Below, piece after piece: positions 1-9,387 of a stretch of DNA of 64,000 nt. A program made the translations under genes and the position numbers. The stretch is from Halobaculum magnesiiphilum (GTDB lineage Archaea > Halobacteriota > Halobacteria > Halobacteriales > Haloferacaceae). The stretch lies in assembly GCF_019823105.1 (NCBI RefSeq), contig NZ_CP081958.1, positions 1,922,001 through 1,986,000 on the forward strand, in the 5' to 3' direction. Position 1 is the stretch's first letter. Every line of letters starts with the position of its first letter. Below the pieces are notes generated by a model. The model searched no databases, was not told where the DNA came from, and was given only the letters and a program-made list of their open reading frames with translations.

Positions 1-246
1 CGGATCCCCGACGAGGCGTTCCGGCTCGACGAGGACCCCGCCGAGGAGCGGAACCTCGCCGACGCCGCAAGCGCCGACGGGGGCGACGAGCGTATCGCCG
101 AGGCCGAATCCCGGCTCGGCGAGTTCGAGGCCGCCGCCGGCGGCGCGTGGACCGGCGCCGTCGACGGCGAGGTGACCGACGACTCGCTCGACGAGATGGA
201 CGACGAGGCGACCGAGCGCCTCCGCGACCTGGGATACGTCGAGTAG
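1..246 (+). CDS. Sulfatase / alkaline phosphatase-superfamily protein, C-terminal end (partial)
   Basis: Only the last 81 codons are in the window; the gene starts upstream. The frame is open from base 1 to TAG at 244-246. The translation has the tail typical of archaeal sulfatases: a FRLDEDPAEERNLAD segment (the usual 'LYDLDEDPxExxNLA' motif near the end of sulfatase-fold enzymes) and the ending ERLRDLGYVE. The catalytic Cys/Ser and metal-binding residues lie outside the window, so substrate and activity cannot be judged. The family hydrolyses sulfate or phosphate esters, and haloarchaeal members often sit in cell-surface polysaccharide clusters. Family confidence is good; function is unassigned. 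Confidence 0.75.
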   Translation, partial: RIPDEAFRLDEDPAEERNLADAASADGGDERIAEAESRLGEFEAAAGGAWTGAVDGEVTDDSLDEMDDEATERLRDLGYVE

Positions 247-267
247 CCTCCGATTCCTACTGAAGTC

Positions 268-280
268 TCTTGGTTTTTCA
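268..280 (+). terminator. Short T-run, possible terminator of the sulfatase gene
   Basis: A run of five T (274-278) lies about 30 bases after the sulfatase stop, in a locally AT-richer stretch between convergent genes. Archaeal termination commonly uses short T-tracts without a hairpin. Weak evidence. Confidence 0.3.
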
Positions 281-356
281 GAAGAAACACGCTACAAGCG
301 AAACCGATAGCAGGAACGGCGAATCGGAGAATACCCCGAAACCCAAACTCATCGTT

Positions 357-1286
357 TCACTCTCCGATCCGGTTCCGTTCCCACGTCCGCAGGAGGTCCG
401 CCATCGTCCGGTTCGTCGGGGTGTCGACGCCGCGGTCGCGGCCGCGGTCGACGACGGTGCCGGTGATCGCGTCGACCTCGGTCCGATTCCCCGACTCCAC
501 GTCCTGGCGCATCGACGAGCGGTTGGCCGCGGTCTCCGCGACGACGGTGTCGACCGCGTCGACGGCCCTCTCGTCGGGTAGATCGACACCCTCTGCGCGG
601 GCGACGCGTGCGGTCTCGCGGGCGGCGCGGTGGGCGACGTCACGGCCCGGGCCGTCCGCGAGCGCGCCGTTGGGAACGCGCGCGAGCGCCGTCACGGCGT
701 TGATCCCGGCGTTGACGGCGAGCTTCTCCCAGCGCCGGCGCGGCATCGCGGGGTCGGCGGTGCAGTCGAGACCGCACTCGCGGAACGCGGCGGCGACGCG
801 ATCGGCTCGGTCGCTCGCGGCGTCCCCCTCGTCGCTGTCGAGCCGGTCGGCGGCGAACTCGCCGACGTGAATACGCCCGACCCCGGTACAGCGCACCTCG
901 CCCGGGCCGACCAGTTCGGCGCCGTAGGTCACGGATCCGGCGAGCACGCGGTCGCCGAGGTGTTCGGCGAGCGTCTCCTCGCACAGCCCGTTCGAGAGCG
1001 AACAGACGAGATCCGGGTCGCCGGCGGCGAGGGCTTCGGCGGCGACCTCGGTGTCGTACGCCTTCACGGTCACGAGCGCGAGGTCGCAGGTGAGGTCCTC
1101 GGGGGTCGGGTCAGTCGTCGCCCGCGGCCGGGTGTGGGCGTCGAGTTCGCCGACGACGCGCAGGCCCTGCCCCGCGACGCGACGGGCGTGGGGGTCGCGG
1201 GCGACGAGCGTGACCTGGTGTTCGCGCGCGAGCAGCCCGCCCACGAGGCTGCCGAGCGCGCCCGCACCGAACACGACGATATCCAT
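357..1286 (-). CDS. panE: 2-dehydropantoate 2-reductase (ketopantoate reductase)
   Basis: NAD(P)H-dependent reduction of 2-dehydropantoate to pantoate, a step toward coenzyme A. The N-terminus is a Rossmann nucleotide-binding segment (MDIVVFGAGALGSLVGGLLA, with GxGxxG). The conserved lysine-containing segment RRRWEKLAVNAGINAVTALA, typical of the ApbA/PanE C-terminal domain, is around residue 185. Length of 309 aa matches the family. I chose ATG at 1286 rather than GTG at 1292: it begins right at the Rossmann strand and has an AT-rich box (reverse complement CTTTTCAC) about 27 bases upstream. Archaeal pantoate synthesis often uses this enzyme with pantoate kinase, which is not in the window. 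A long antisense frame is rejected as a shadow. Confidence 0.88.
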   Translation of the reverse strand: MDIVVFGAGALGSLVGGLLAREHQVTLVARDPHARRVAGQGLRVVGELDAHTRPRATTDPTPEDLTCDLALVTVKAYDTEVAAEALAAGDPDLVCSLSNGLCEETLAEHLGDRVLAGSVTYGAELVGPGEVRCTGVGRIHVGEFAADRLDSDEGDAASDRADRVAAAFRECGLDCTADPAMPRRRWEKLAVNAGINAVTALARVPNGALADGPGRDVAHRAARETARVARAEGVDLPDERAVDAVDTVVAETAANRSSMRQDVESGNRTEVDAITGTVVDRGRDRGVDTPTNRTMADLLRTWERNRIGE

Positions 1287-1355
1287 GCTCACGGGTCGGC
1301 GGGCGGGTGAAAAGAGCGGTTCGGTCGCCCGCGGCGGCTGCCGGGGGTGGGTCCG

Positions 1356-1649
1356 TCAGTCCTCGATCCAGTAGTAGACGTGCTCGCGCGGGGCCTCGCA
1401 GTTCGGGCACGCCTCGGGCATCCCCTCGCCGAGGTCGCCCATCTCCCCGCAGTCCGAGCAGCGCCACATCAACTCCCCCTCGCCGAACTCGTGGCCGGCT
1501 CGCTCGTGTTCGACCGACAGCGAGACGATCCCCTCCCGCGTCGTCACGTACACGCCGTGCTCGTCGAAGCCGCGGACGGTCCCTATCTGCCGTCCGTCCT
1601 CGGTGAACACGCGCTGGCCGAGCCCGACGGACGGTACCCCGTCGCTCAT
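1356..1649 (-). CDS. Small zinc-ribbon protein, DUF7130-like (copy 1)
   Basis: 97 aa. The first half is a small beta-rich region (IGTVRGFDEHGVYVTT) resembling a barrel-like fold. The C-terminus is a rubredoxin-like zinc ribbon: WRCSDCGEMG then PEACPNCEAPRE, giving two CxxC pairs, and ends YYWIED. It is paralogous to the next gene on the same strand, with the same domain order and C-terminal signature. The start at 1649 is supported by a TATA-like box (reverse complement GTTTATTCT, 1672-1680) about 25-30 bases upstream, so it has its own promoter. Haloarchaea carry several such 'rubrerythrin-like' ribbon proteins; function is unknown. Metal binding through the four cysteines is inferred. Confidence 0.75.
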   Translation of the reverse strand: MSDGVPSVGLGQRVFTEDGRQIGTVRGFDEHGVYVTTREGIVSLSVEHERAGHEFGEGELMWRCSDCGEMGDLGEGMPEACPNCEAPREHVYYWIED

Positions 1650-1782
1650 GGACGGACGTTGCTCGCCTGACAGAATAAACCCGCCGGCGCTCCCACTCCA
1701 TCGGGAACGGCCCGACGGGAGTTCCTTGCCCGGCCGCCCGATGCGGTGCCGCCGTGCGCGACACGCGTCGTCGCCCGCGCGG

Positions 1783-2091
1783 TCAGTCCTCGACCCAGTA
1801 GTACAGGTCCTCGCGTGGCGCCCCGCAGTCCGGGCACTGCGCCGGGAGATCGCCCTCGATCTGTCCCATCTCGCCGCACTCCCAGCAGCGCCACATCACG
1901 TACGACTCCCCGAAGGCGCTGCCGGCCTCCTCCAGTGTCACCCGGCCGGTGTCCTCCGACGAGAGGACGTAGAAGCCGGCGTCGTCGATGCCCCGCACCG
2001 TCCCCAGCTCGGTACCGTCGTCGTCGTACACGCTCTGTCCGACCGAGATGTCCGTCACCCTGGGTTCGTCCTCCTGTTGCTCGGTGGCCAT
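1783..2091 (-). CDS. Small zinc-ribbon protein, DUF7130-like (copy 2)
   Basis: 102 codons after choosing ATG 2091. A longer in-frame start exists (2211), but a TATA-like box (reverse complement GTTTAAC at 2116-2122) lies 25-31 bases upstream of 2091, and the protein then begins MATEQQEDEP. Domain order matches the downstream neighbour: beta-rich GTVRGIDDAGFYVLSSEDTG, then WRCWECGEMG and PAQCPDCGAPRE (two CxxC), ending YYWVED. The near-identical ends (YYW-V/I-ED) show tandem duplication. The two copies have separate promoters and differ in the central region, so they may be differently regulated or have different partners. Function unknown; a structural Zn or Fe site is inferred. Confidence 0.75.
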   Translation of the reverse strand: MATEQQEDEPRVTDISVGQSVYDDDGTELGTVRGIDDAGFYVLSSEDTGRVTLEEAGSAFGESYVMWRCWECGEMGQIEGDLPAQCPDCGAPREDLYYWVED

Positions 2092-2266
2092 ATGCGTGTG
2101 TACGTCGGCTGATCTGTTAAACGATCTCATGGGTACTGTGACCACGGAACGCGATAGTCGGCCGACTCCGAACGAGCGACGGCTCACTACGGGGGAACCG
2201 TACCCTGTCACGATCAGCCGACGATCGCGTGACTGCGCGCCGAATCGGAGAAACAGATCGCGACGC

Positions 2267-5200
2267 TCACATGAAGTCCGCGATGGATCCCTGTTTGTTC
2301 TTGTCGTTTTCGAACACCGATTCCAGCGAGCGTTCGAGGATCTCCAGGCGCTGGATGGTGTACTCGCGGCAGCCGAACTCCTTGGCGACCCGCAGCGCCA
2401 CGTCCATGTACTTGTTCACGGAGCCGCGGTGGACGGTGAGCGTCATGTCGCCGCCGCACTCGCGGCAGTCGCCGGTGAGCGGCATCCGGCGGTACTTCTC
2501 CCCGCAGTCGAGGCACCTGGTCTCCTGGCGGGAGAACGCCCGGAGGTTCCCGATCAGGTCGGGGAGGAAGTGGTACTCGATGACGCGCTCGGCCACGTCG
2601 GTCTCGTCGACGGCGCGGAGCTTGCGCGCCAGCTCCAGCTGCGCGTCCATCTTGTCCATCATCGACCCGAGCGTCTTGTACGCCGAGAGGTCGGGCCCGA
2701 GCGCGATGTCGCTCGTGTCGTGGGTGTGGTCGAACCCGCGGTACTCGTCGTCGGTGCCGAGGGTGTCCTCGCCCAGCTGGATCAGGTCCTCGACCTCCTC
2801 GGGATCGGCCATCTCGAGGCTCGCCTCGTAGAACTCGCGGGGGTACTGCCGGACGATGTCCATGTTGTGCGCCTCGTCGTCGATCTCCGAGGGGTCGATC
2901 CGCGAGGACATCACCAGCGGGGCGTCCATCTGCCCGCCGCGCTTGTCCGGGAGGAACGACTTGCTGAAGTTGAGCAGGCCGTCCATGAGGAGCATGACGC
3001 AGTCTTCGTCTCCATCACAGTTGCGGCGCTTAGCCGCGTGGAAGTACGGGTGCGCGTACCCAACCGCCGCGCTCGTGAACCCGATCACTCGGCCGACCAC
3101 GGCGGCGCTGGTGTGGGGCGCCATCCCGAACACCAGCTCGCCGACGAGGTCGTCGCGCTCGTTCACCTCGTAGAACGGGTCCAGGCCGTAGAAGTCCTCC
3201 AGCAGCTCGTCGACGAAGTCCGCCGTCTTCATCATGTGCTCGGCGGCGCCGTCCGAGAGGACGACGTCCTGCACCTTCAGCTCGACGAGCTGGTCGTCGT
3301 GGATCAGCGGCTCGCCGTCGATGTCCGTCTCGTAGCCCAGCTCCCGGAAGTGGTCGACGGTCACGTCGAGCTCCTCGGGGCGGACCGACGTGACCGGGAG
3401 GTCGGTCATGTCGTAGCGGACGGTGCCGTCCTTGAACGACGTGACCCCGTGTTTCGCGCGGAAGACGCCCTTCTCGATGGGCTCGGGCGTCTTGTCCGAG
3501 GAGGACAGCCCCTTGACGCCCTTCAGGATCTCGAAGCTCGCCTCGCGCTCGTCGGTCCGCTCCAGCGCCGACCAGTACTCGTCGTTGAGGTCGATCGTGT
3601 GCCAGTCGGGACTCTCCACCTCGCGCTCGCAGCGCGGGCACTCGACGCGTCCGGACTCGTCCGGTTCACAGACCGTCCCGCACTCGTCGCACTCGTAGTA
3701 CGGCTCCGTGTGGGCGGCACACGCCGGACACTGGGGTTTGAACGTGTGCTCCCCGCAGTCGGGACACTCGCGCTCGCCGACGAGCACGTCGTAGACGCCC
3801 TTCCCCTTGTCCGTGCGGTTGCGGGCGGCCTCGCCGATGGACCGCTGGCTGCCGCCCAGTTCCGTGATCGGAAAGAGGGTGTGGACCGCCGGCGAGAGGT
3901 CGCGGCTCTCGGACTTCTCCGGGCGCCCCATCCGGTTGCCGATCCGGGTCGGCGCGCGCTCGCGCACCTCGAAGTCGACGACCTCGTTGACCGCGCGGAC
4001 GGCGTTGTCGCCGCCGTCCCACTCCTCGGCCTCCGCAGATAGGTCCGCCCGCTCCCACTCGCGACGCAGGCCGTCGGTGAGCCCGAGCTGCCGGAGCAGC
4101 GGGCGGAAGTCGGGGATCCGTAGCGCGTCCTCGGTCTGGGTGTGCTCGACGAGCAGTTTCTCCAGCGCGCGACGGACGGTGTCGGTGTGCTCGACGACGA
4201 GCAAATCGCCCGTCACCTCGCCGGCGGCCGCGGCGTCGGCGAGCGCGTCGTACTCGTCGACGGAGATGTCGTGCCAGCAGTACGTGTAGGCGGGGTGCAG
4301 CGGCGCGTCGAACTCCTCGACCCACGCGAGCGCCTGCTCGGCGTCCGGGTCGTCCAGATCCGTGGTGAGGTCGTCCTCCAGCGCCTGGAGATCGGCGCCC
4401 GCGGCCGCGAGGTCCTGCTCCCACCACTCGCGGACGTACGAGGCGGGCACGAGCGGGTGGTTGTTCTCGACGAACTCGCCGAAGTTGACGAGGTACTCGC
4501 CCAGGTCGAGCACCTCCTCGACGCCGTTGCGGACCTCCTTGGCCTCCGCGGGGTCGTCGATGCGTCGCACGTCGCCGTTCGCGAGCCTGACGGTCGGCCC
4601 GTCGATGGAGTCGACGGGGATGACGCCGCCGGCCTTCCCGGGCCGCTCGGTCTTGATCTGGGTGCCGGTGGCGAGGAAGTCGTCGACGATGTGCATCGTC
4701 GCGGGATGGACGCCCGCGGTCGCGAAGCCGTGGTTGCGCGCCCGGCCGTACCGCAGGCGGAAGCCGCCCGCCTCCGAGGGGTGGCCGAAGACCGGCCGGC
4801 CGGCGATGAGGTCGCGCAGGAACTTCTGTGAGGGGTCGGCCCGCGTCGGTCCTGTCGGGGCGTCCGGCTCCTCCTGCTCGGCCGATTCTTCCCCCTCGAT
4901 CTCCGCGTCCTCGTGTGTCTCGTCCTCGGAGCCGTCGCCGCCGTCCTCGGCGTCCGCCTCCTCGTCGTCCGTGTCGTCGTAGGTGCCGTCGATGAGGTCC
5001 TGGAGCCACGGCCAGTCGACCTCGTCGAGCTGGCGGGTGTAGCGCTGGATCTTCGGAGCCTTGAGCGCGATCCCCTCCGCGAGCACGAGACACATCCCCC
5101 CGCGTGCGTTGTTGGTGTCGACGCGCTCCAGGTCCCGGAATCCGGAGACCTCCTCGTCGCCGGTGGCCTCCCCGTCGAGCATGATCGGCATGTGCTCTGC

Positions 5201-5815
5201 GATGAACTTCGTCTCCGTGTCCTTGGGCGTGTACTGGAGGCCCGTCTCCTTGTCGTAGAGGCCGATCTCCTCGGCGTAGCGCTCGATCTCGTCGTCGCGG
5301 GCGCGGTACTCCTCGATGCCCAGCAGCGCGCGGGCGTAATCGCCCACCAGCACCGACAGCGCCTGTGCCGTCCCGCCCGCCGAGCGGATCGGCCCGGCGT
5401 AGTAGACGTTGATGAACTCGGTGCCGTCGTCGTTCTCTAAGATCTCGACGCGGTCGATCCCCTCGATGGGCGCCGCGACGACCCCCTCGGTGAGCAGGGC
5501 GACCGCCGTCCGAACCGCCCCCTCGATCTTGCCCGCCCGCGAGTCGAAGTCGCCGACGGTGCCCTCGACGAAGTCAGTGACCAGCTCCAGGGCCGCCTCC
5601 TCGCGGGACATCTCCCCCTCCAGCTCGCGGACGCGCTCGGCGACGCCGGGGATTCCGAGGATGTTCTCCACGCGGTCGGCCATGTCGCGGGCGACGGGGA
5701 TCTCGATCTCCGTTTCCGGGTCCTTCCCCTGCGCCTTCGCCGCCTCCGCGCGCTCGAACGCCTCGTCGAGCCTGTCCTCGATCCGTGTGAAGTAGCGCTC
5801 GTCGTCCGGTCTCAT
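2267..5815 (-). CDS. polC: DNA polymerase II (PolD) large subunit DP2
   Basis: Catalytic subunit of the archaeal replicative polymerase PolD; pairs with the DP1 exonuclease subunit, which is not in the window. 1182 aa from ATG 5815, where the conserved DERYFTRIEDRLDEAF region begins; an upstream in-frame start adds only a low-complexity 20-residue leader. The catalytic NCDGDED motif is near residue 930 (two essential Asp). A three-knuckle zinc region lies around residues 680-730 (CPDCGEH...CPAC...CDECG...CPRC), with a further C-terminal CLDCG/CREC pair near 1100. The last residues, QGSIADFM, resemble a PCNA-interacting PIP box. An acidic, low-complexity insertion occupies about residues 275-325. 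No intein interrupts the gene, although some haloarchaeal polC genes carry one. The mirrored long frames on the other strand are artefacts. Confidence 0.96.
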   Translation of the reverse strand: MRPDDERYFTRIEDRLDEAFERAEAAKAQGKDPETEIEIPVARDMADRVENILGIPGVAERVRELEGEMSREEAALELVTDFVEGTVGDFDSRAGKIEGAVRTAVALLTEGVVAAPIEGIDRVEILENDDGTEFINVYYAGPIRSAGGTAQALSVLVGDYARALLGIEEYRARDDEIERYAEEIGLYDKETGLQYTPKDTETKFIAEHMPIMLDGEATGDEEVSGFRDLERVDTNNARGGMCLVLAEGIALKAPKIQRYTRQLDEVDWPWLQDLIDGTYDDTDDEEADAEDGGDGSEDETHEDAEIEGEESAEQEEPDAPTGPTRADPSQKFLRDLIAGRPVFGHPSEAGGFRLRYGRARNHGFATAGVHPATMHIVDDFLATGTQIKTERPGKAGGVIPVDSIDGPTVRLANGDVRRIDDPAEAKEVRNGVEEVLDLGEYLVNFGEFVENNHPLVPASYVREWWEQDLAAAGADLQALEDDLTTDLDDPDAEQALAWVEEFDAPLHPAYTYCWHDISVDEYDALADAAAAGEVTGDLLVVEHTDTVRRALEKLLVEHTQTEDALRIPDFRPLLRQLGLTDGLRREWERADLSAEAEEWDGGDNAVRAVNEVVDFEVRERAPTRIGNRMGRPEKSESRDLSPAVHTLFPITELGGSQRSIGEAARNRTDKGKGVYDVLVGERECPDCGEHTFKPQCPACAAHTEPYYECDECGTVCEPDESGRVECPRCEREVESPDWHTIDLNDEYWSALERTDEREASFEILKGVKGLSSSDKTPEPIEKGVFRAKHGVTSFKDGTVRYDMTDLPVTSVRPEELDVTVDHFRELGYETDIDGEPLIHDDQLVELKVQDVVLSDGAAEHMMKTADFVDELLEDFYGLDPFYEVNERDDLVGELVFGMAPHTSAAVVGRVIGFTSAAVGYAHPYFHAAKRRNCDGDEDCVMLLMDGLLNFSKSFLPDKRGGQMDAPLVMSSRIDPSEIDDEAHNMDIVRQYPREFYEASLEMADPEEVEDLIQLGEDTLGTDDEYRGFDHTHDTSDIALGPDLSAYKTLGSMMDKMDAQLELARKLRAVDETDVAERVIEYHFLPDLIGNLRAFSRQETRCLDCGEKYRRMPLTGDCRECGGDMTLTVHRGSVNKYMDVALRVAKEFGCREYTIQRLEILERSLESVFENDKNKQGSIADFM

Positions 5816-6036
5816 GTCGTCGCCTCCGTCGCTCGCCCGCTCGGCTCCTCGGTCGTCCTCTCGGCCGTCCCGCACCGCAGTCGCGCCGTCGGTGACGACC
5901 CCGGAGCCGGCGTCACGGCGCCCTCGAGGGCGCCGCCTCGGCTCGCGTGTCGGGGTCGTCGGTGCACGTCACCTTCCTGTGCGGGGGAGGGTCATAAGCG
6001 ATTCGCGTCCCCCGCGGCCGCGTCGATCGAACCGCC

Positions 6037-6456
6037 TTACAGCCAGAGATCCAAGTCGGTAACCTCGTCGTGTTCGCGCTCCAGCGGCTCCTCGAACGCG
6101 CGGAGGTACACCTCGCCCGCGAACACGGTGCCGCCGTCGAGATGCCCCGCGAGCGCCTGCCCGCTGCGACGCGAGAGCACCGCGTGAGTGTGGGCGAAGC
6201 GCTCGCCCTCCAGCAGCGCGATGTTCCCCACGCAGGCGGCGACCTCCAGCGGCTCGTCGAACGTCACCGACTGGTACTCCGTGTCCTCCTGGTCGTAGAA
6301 CCACACCTCGGCGTCCTGGACGGCGCCCATGGCGTTGAACCACGCCGCGTCCGCCCCGACCTCGTCGGCGAGGGATTCGATCTCCTCGCGCCAGTCGGCG
6401 CCGTTGTCCAAGCTCGCCATGTACTCGCCGGTGATCTCGACCTCGCGGTAGTTCAT
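6037..6456 (-). CDS. PPC/DUF296 domain protein (predicted DNA-binding)
   Basis: 139 aa, a single PPC (plants and prokaryotes conserved) domain. The signature AHTHAVLSRRSGQALAGHL, with its histidine cluster and GHL motif, is near residues 87-106. In plants this domain is joined to AT-hooks; prokaryotic stand-alone forms are trimeric and of uncertain function, sometimes metal-binding. The start at 6456 (MNYREVEITGEY) is chosen because a TATA-like stretch (reverse complement CGTTTTACTC, 6479-6488) lies about 27 bases upstream; a longer frame to 6792 is low-complexity. It lies downstream of, and on the same strand as, the metY-metX-metY block but after a gap of about 250 bases, so it is probably a separate unit. 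Confidence 0.8.
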   Translation of the reverse strand: MNYREVEITGEYMASLDNGADWREEIESLADEVGADAAWFNAMGAVQDAEVWFYDQEDTEYQSVTFDEPLEVAACVGNIALLEGERFAHTHAVLSRRSGQALAGHLDGGTVFAGEVYLRAFEEPLEREHDEVTDLDLWL

Positions 6457-6703
6457 ATCCGACGCGTCGGCCGACCGGGAGTAAAACGTTGCCGCCGCGG
6501 TAGGATGGGCGGCCGAGCGCGTCGCCGCCGCGAGCGAACCTTCACATACGAAGCCGGGACCAGCACCGCCGATGCGACGTTGAGAACTGCCGCCGACGGC
6601 GAGGCGGGTGCGCGGTCCGACCGTCGGCGCGCGGACGTGGCCCGATCGATCGCGGCGTCGATCGGGGTACACAGGCCGCCTGTCAGCTCCTTCCGAGCCG
6701 CGG

Positions 6704-8002
6704 CTATCGCGTCGCCGCCTCGATCGCGCGGTCGAGGTCGGCGACGATGTCCTCGGGGTTCTCGACGCCGACCGACAGCCGTACCATGTCACCGGTGACG
6801 CCCGCGGCCAGCTGCTCCTCCTCGGTGAGCTGCTGGTGGGTCGTCGAGGCCGGGTGGATCACCAGCGTCTTCGCGTCGCCGACGTTCGCCAACAGCGACG
6901 CGAGTTCGGTGTTCTCGACGGTGTCGCGGGCGGCGTCGTACCCGCCCGCGAGGCCGAAGGTGATCATCCCGCCGTAGCCGCCGTCGAGGTACTCCGACGC
7001 CTCAGCGTGCGTCTCGTGGTCCGGCAGCCCCGGGTACGTCACCCAGTCGACGGCGGGGTGGTCCGCGAGGTGCTCGGCGACGTGCTGGGCGTTCGCGCAG
7101 TGGCGCTCCATCCGCATGGGGAGCGACTCCAGCTTCCCCATCGTCGCCCACGCGTCGAACGGGGACTGTGCGCTCCCCAGATCCCGGAGTCCGCGCGCGA
7201 TCGCGGCGTACGTGAGCGCCGCCTCTCCGAACCGCTCGGCGAAGTTGACGCCGTGATAGGCGGGGTTGTCCGCGCCCAGCTCGGGGAACCGGTCAGCGTG
7301 CTCGTCCCACGGGAACGAGCCGCCGTCGACGAGGGCGCCGCCGACGGTGGAGCCCGAGCCGTGGATCCACTTCGTCGTCGACTCCCACACGAGGTCGGCG
7401 CCGTGTTCGAGCGGCCGGCACAGGTACGGCGTCGCGAACGTGTTGTCCACGAACAGCGGCGTGTCGTGCTCGTGGGCGATGTCGGCGATCCGCTCGATGT
7501 CGGGCGTCACGAGCGCCGGGTTGCCGATCGTCTCCAGGTGGACGAACGCGGTGTCGTCGTCGATCGCCTCCGCGTAGGCGTCGTACTCGAGCGTGTCGAC
7601 GAAGCGCGTCTCGATCCCGCGGCGCTCCACCGTGTGCGTGAGGTAGGTGTACGTCCCGCCGTACAGCGACGACGACGAGACGATGTTGTCCCCGGCCGAC
7701 GCCAGCAGGAAGGTGGCGAGGTCGAAGGAGGCCATCCCGGAGCTGGTCGGCACCGCGCCGACGCCGCCCTCCAGCGACGCGAGCCGCTCGCCCAGCCGAG
7801 CGACCGTCGGGTTGAGCAGCCGGCTGTAGATGTACCCTTCCTCCTCCAGCGCGAACAGCCGCGCCGCGTGGTCGGCGTCGTCGAACACGTAGGAGGTGGT
7901 CTGGTGGATCGGCGGCGCTCGCGCGCCCGTCGCCGGATCGGGCGCTGCACCCTCGTGGACGCTCCGCGTCCAGAATCCGTGATTTGGGTCGTCTCCGGAC
8001 AT
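6704..8002 (-). CDS. metY: O-acetylhomoserine sulfhydrylase / Cys-Met metabolism PLP enzyme (copy 1)
   Basis: 432 aa PLP-dependent enzyme of the Cys/Met metabolism family. It is expected to convert O-acetyl-L-homoserine plus sulfide to homocysteine, or act as a cystathionine-gamma-synthase relative. Seen: [16 protein letters not shown] near the N-terminus; YSRLLNPTVARLGERLASLEGG; the PLP-contact region SSSLYGGTYTYL; and the PLP lysine in [15 protein letters not shown] (about residue 210). The start ATG 8002 has an AT-rich box (8027-8034) upstream; the in-frame extension to 8101 is low-complexity. It lies 95 bases downstream of metX on the same strand. About half its residues match copy 2 by eye, so the two genes arose by duplication around metX. 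Whether both use sulfide or one uses cysteine cannot be told here. Confidence 0.9.
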   Translation of the reverse strand: MSGDDPNHGFWTRSVHEGAAPDPATGARAPPIHQTTSYVFDDADHAARLFALEEEGYIYSRLLNPTVARLGERLASLEGGVGAVPTSSGMASFDLATFLLASAGDNIVSSSSLYGGTYTYLTHTVERRGIETRFVDTLEYDAYAEAIDDDTAFVHLETIGNPALVTPDIERIADIAHEHDTPLFVDNTFATPYLCRPLEHGADLVWESTTKWIHGSGSTVGGALVDGGSFPWDEHADRFPELGADNPAYHGVNFAERFGEAALTYAAIARGLRDLGSAQSPFDAWATMGKLESLPMRMERHCANAQHVAEHLADHPAVDWVTYPGLPDHETHAEASEYLDGGYGGMITFGLAGGYDAARDTVENTELASLLANVGDAKTLVIHPASTTHQQLTEEEQLAAGVTGDMVRLSVGVENPEDIVADLDRAIEAATR

Positions 8003-8097
8003 CCCGTGTACCATCGGAACCGACCGTGATAACGGCTCACACCGCCCGGAGTTTCGCCGGTGTCGCTGACGCCCCCGAACGTGTTCCCAGAGCGTCC

Positions 8098-9387
8098 TCA
8101 CCCGGGGAACAGGCTCGCGTGGACCGGCGCACGGTCGGGGCCGCCGGAGTGGCTCCCCGAGCCGTCGCTCTCGTCGCGCGCGTCTCCCTCGTCACGGACG
8201 GCGCGCCCGTCGACGCCGTCGGCGAGGAAGTCGCGCAGCGGCGGTCCCACCGATTCCGGCTCGACGAGGAACGCGTCGTGCCCGTGGTCCGACTCCACGA
8301 CGTGGTGTGCCGTCGGCACGTCCACGTCGCGGGCGGCATCCGCGAGCGCGCGCGCCTGCTCGACGGTGAAGTGCCAGTCGCCGGTGAACGACAGGGCGAG
8401 CATCTCGCCCTCGAACGCCGCCAGCGCCTCGGCGTCGGAGCCGTAGCCGGCGGAGAGGTCGTACTCGTCCATCGCCCGCGTGAGATAGAGGTAGCTGTTG
8501 GCGTCGAACCGCGAGGTGAACGAGTCGGCGTTGTAATCGAGGTACGACTCGACCTCGCGGTACGGGAAGAACCGATCCGTCGGGTCGGCGGGCGCGTCGC
8601 CGAAGGCGCCCCGGCCGGCGGCGCGGCGGCCGAACTTCCGGCCCATCGACGCCTTCGAGAGGTACATCACGTGGCCGATGCGGCGGGCCTGTGCGAGCCC
8701 GTCGTCCGGGTTCGGCCGGTCGGCGCCGTAATAGTCGCCGCCGTTCCAGTTCGGGTCCGTGGTGATGGCGCGGCGCGCGATGGCGTCCAGCGAGAGGCAC
8801 TGGGTGTCCAGTCGGGCGGCCGTCGCGACGGCGGCGACGCGGCGCACGTCGTCGGGGAAGCGCTTCGCCCAGTCGAGGGCGTTCATCCCGCCGACGCTGC
8901 CGCCGACGACGGCGTGCAGGCGGCCGACGCCGAGGCGGTCGAGGAGCCGGCGCTGCGCGCGCGTCCAGTCGCCGACGGTGACGGGCGGGAAGTCGGTCCC
9001 CCAGGGCTCGCCGTCCGGCCCCCCCGCGGGCGGGCCCGAGGAGCCGTAACAGGAGCCGGGGACGTTCACGCAGACGACGTAGTACTCGGTCGTGTCGATG
9101 GCCTTGCCCGGCCCGACCACGTCGTCCCACCACGCGCGGGCCTGGCCGGCCGTCTGGACGCCGGTTCCCGTGTCCGCGTCGCCGGCGTCGCTCCCGTCGA
9201 CCGCGTCGGCGTCGTGGTCCTCGCTGCGGGGCGCGTTCGAGACGTGTTGGCTCCCGGTGAGCGCGTGACACACCAGGACAGCGTTGTCCCCGTCGAACCC
9301 GCCGTACGTCTCGTACGCGAGCCGGAGGTCGTCGACGGACTCGCCGCACTCGAACCGGAACTCGCCGACGGACTCGACGGCCGTCAT
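8098..9387 (-). CDS. metX: Homoserine O-acetyltransferase
   Basis: Acetylates homoserine with acetyl-CoA, supplying the substrate of the neighbouring sulfhydrylases. An alpha/beta-hydrolase of 429 aa. Visible signatures are [11 protein letters not shown] (oxyanion region), the nucleophile elbow [13 protein letters not shown] (Ser about residue 160) and DHGHDAFL near the end, carrying the catalytic His. A haloarchaeal-style acidic insertion ([17 protein letters not shown]) follows the first motif, and a charged tail extends past the catalytic His. The ATG at 9387 overlaps the stop of the upstream metY copy (ATGA), so the two are translationally coupled. The MetX/MetA split cannot be settled by substrate, but the fold is MetX, not MetA. 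Confidence 0.93.
   Translation of the reverse strand: MTAVESVGEFRFECGESVDDLRLAYETYGGFDGDNAVLVCHALTGSQHVSNAPRSEDHDADAVDGSDAGDADTGTGVQTAGQARAWWDDVVGPGKAIDTTEYYVVCVNVPGSCYGSSGPPAGGPDGEPWGTDFPPVTVGDWTRAQRRLLDRLGVGRLHAVVGGSVGGMNALDWAKRFPDDVRRVAAVATAARLDTQCLSLDAIARRAITTDPNWNGGDYYGADRPNPDDGLAQARRIGHVMYLSKASMGRKFGRRAAGRGAFGDAPADPTDRFFPYREVESYLDYNADSFTSRFDANSYLYLTRAMDEYDLSAGYGSDAEALAAFEGEMLALSFTGDWHFTVEQARALADAARDVDVPTAHHVVESDHGHDAFLVEPESVGPPLRDFLADGVDGRAVRDEGDARDESDGSGSHSGGPDRAPVHASLFPG

Noticed and set aside
1988..4042. 684-codon plus-strand frame over polC
   Set aside because: Low-complexity antisense shadow; the minus strand has PolD motifs.
2267..5815. Intein in polC
   Set aside because: Length is 1182 aa and the NCDGDED region runs through without an extra block; no splicing motifs seen. 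The same applies to rfcS.
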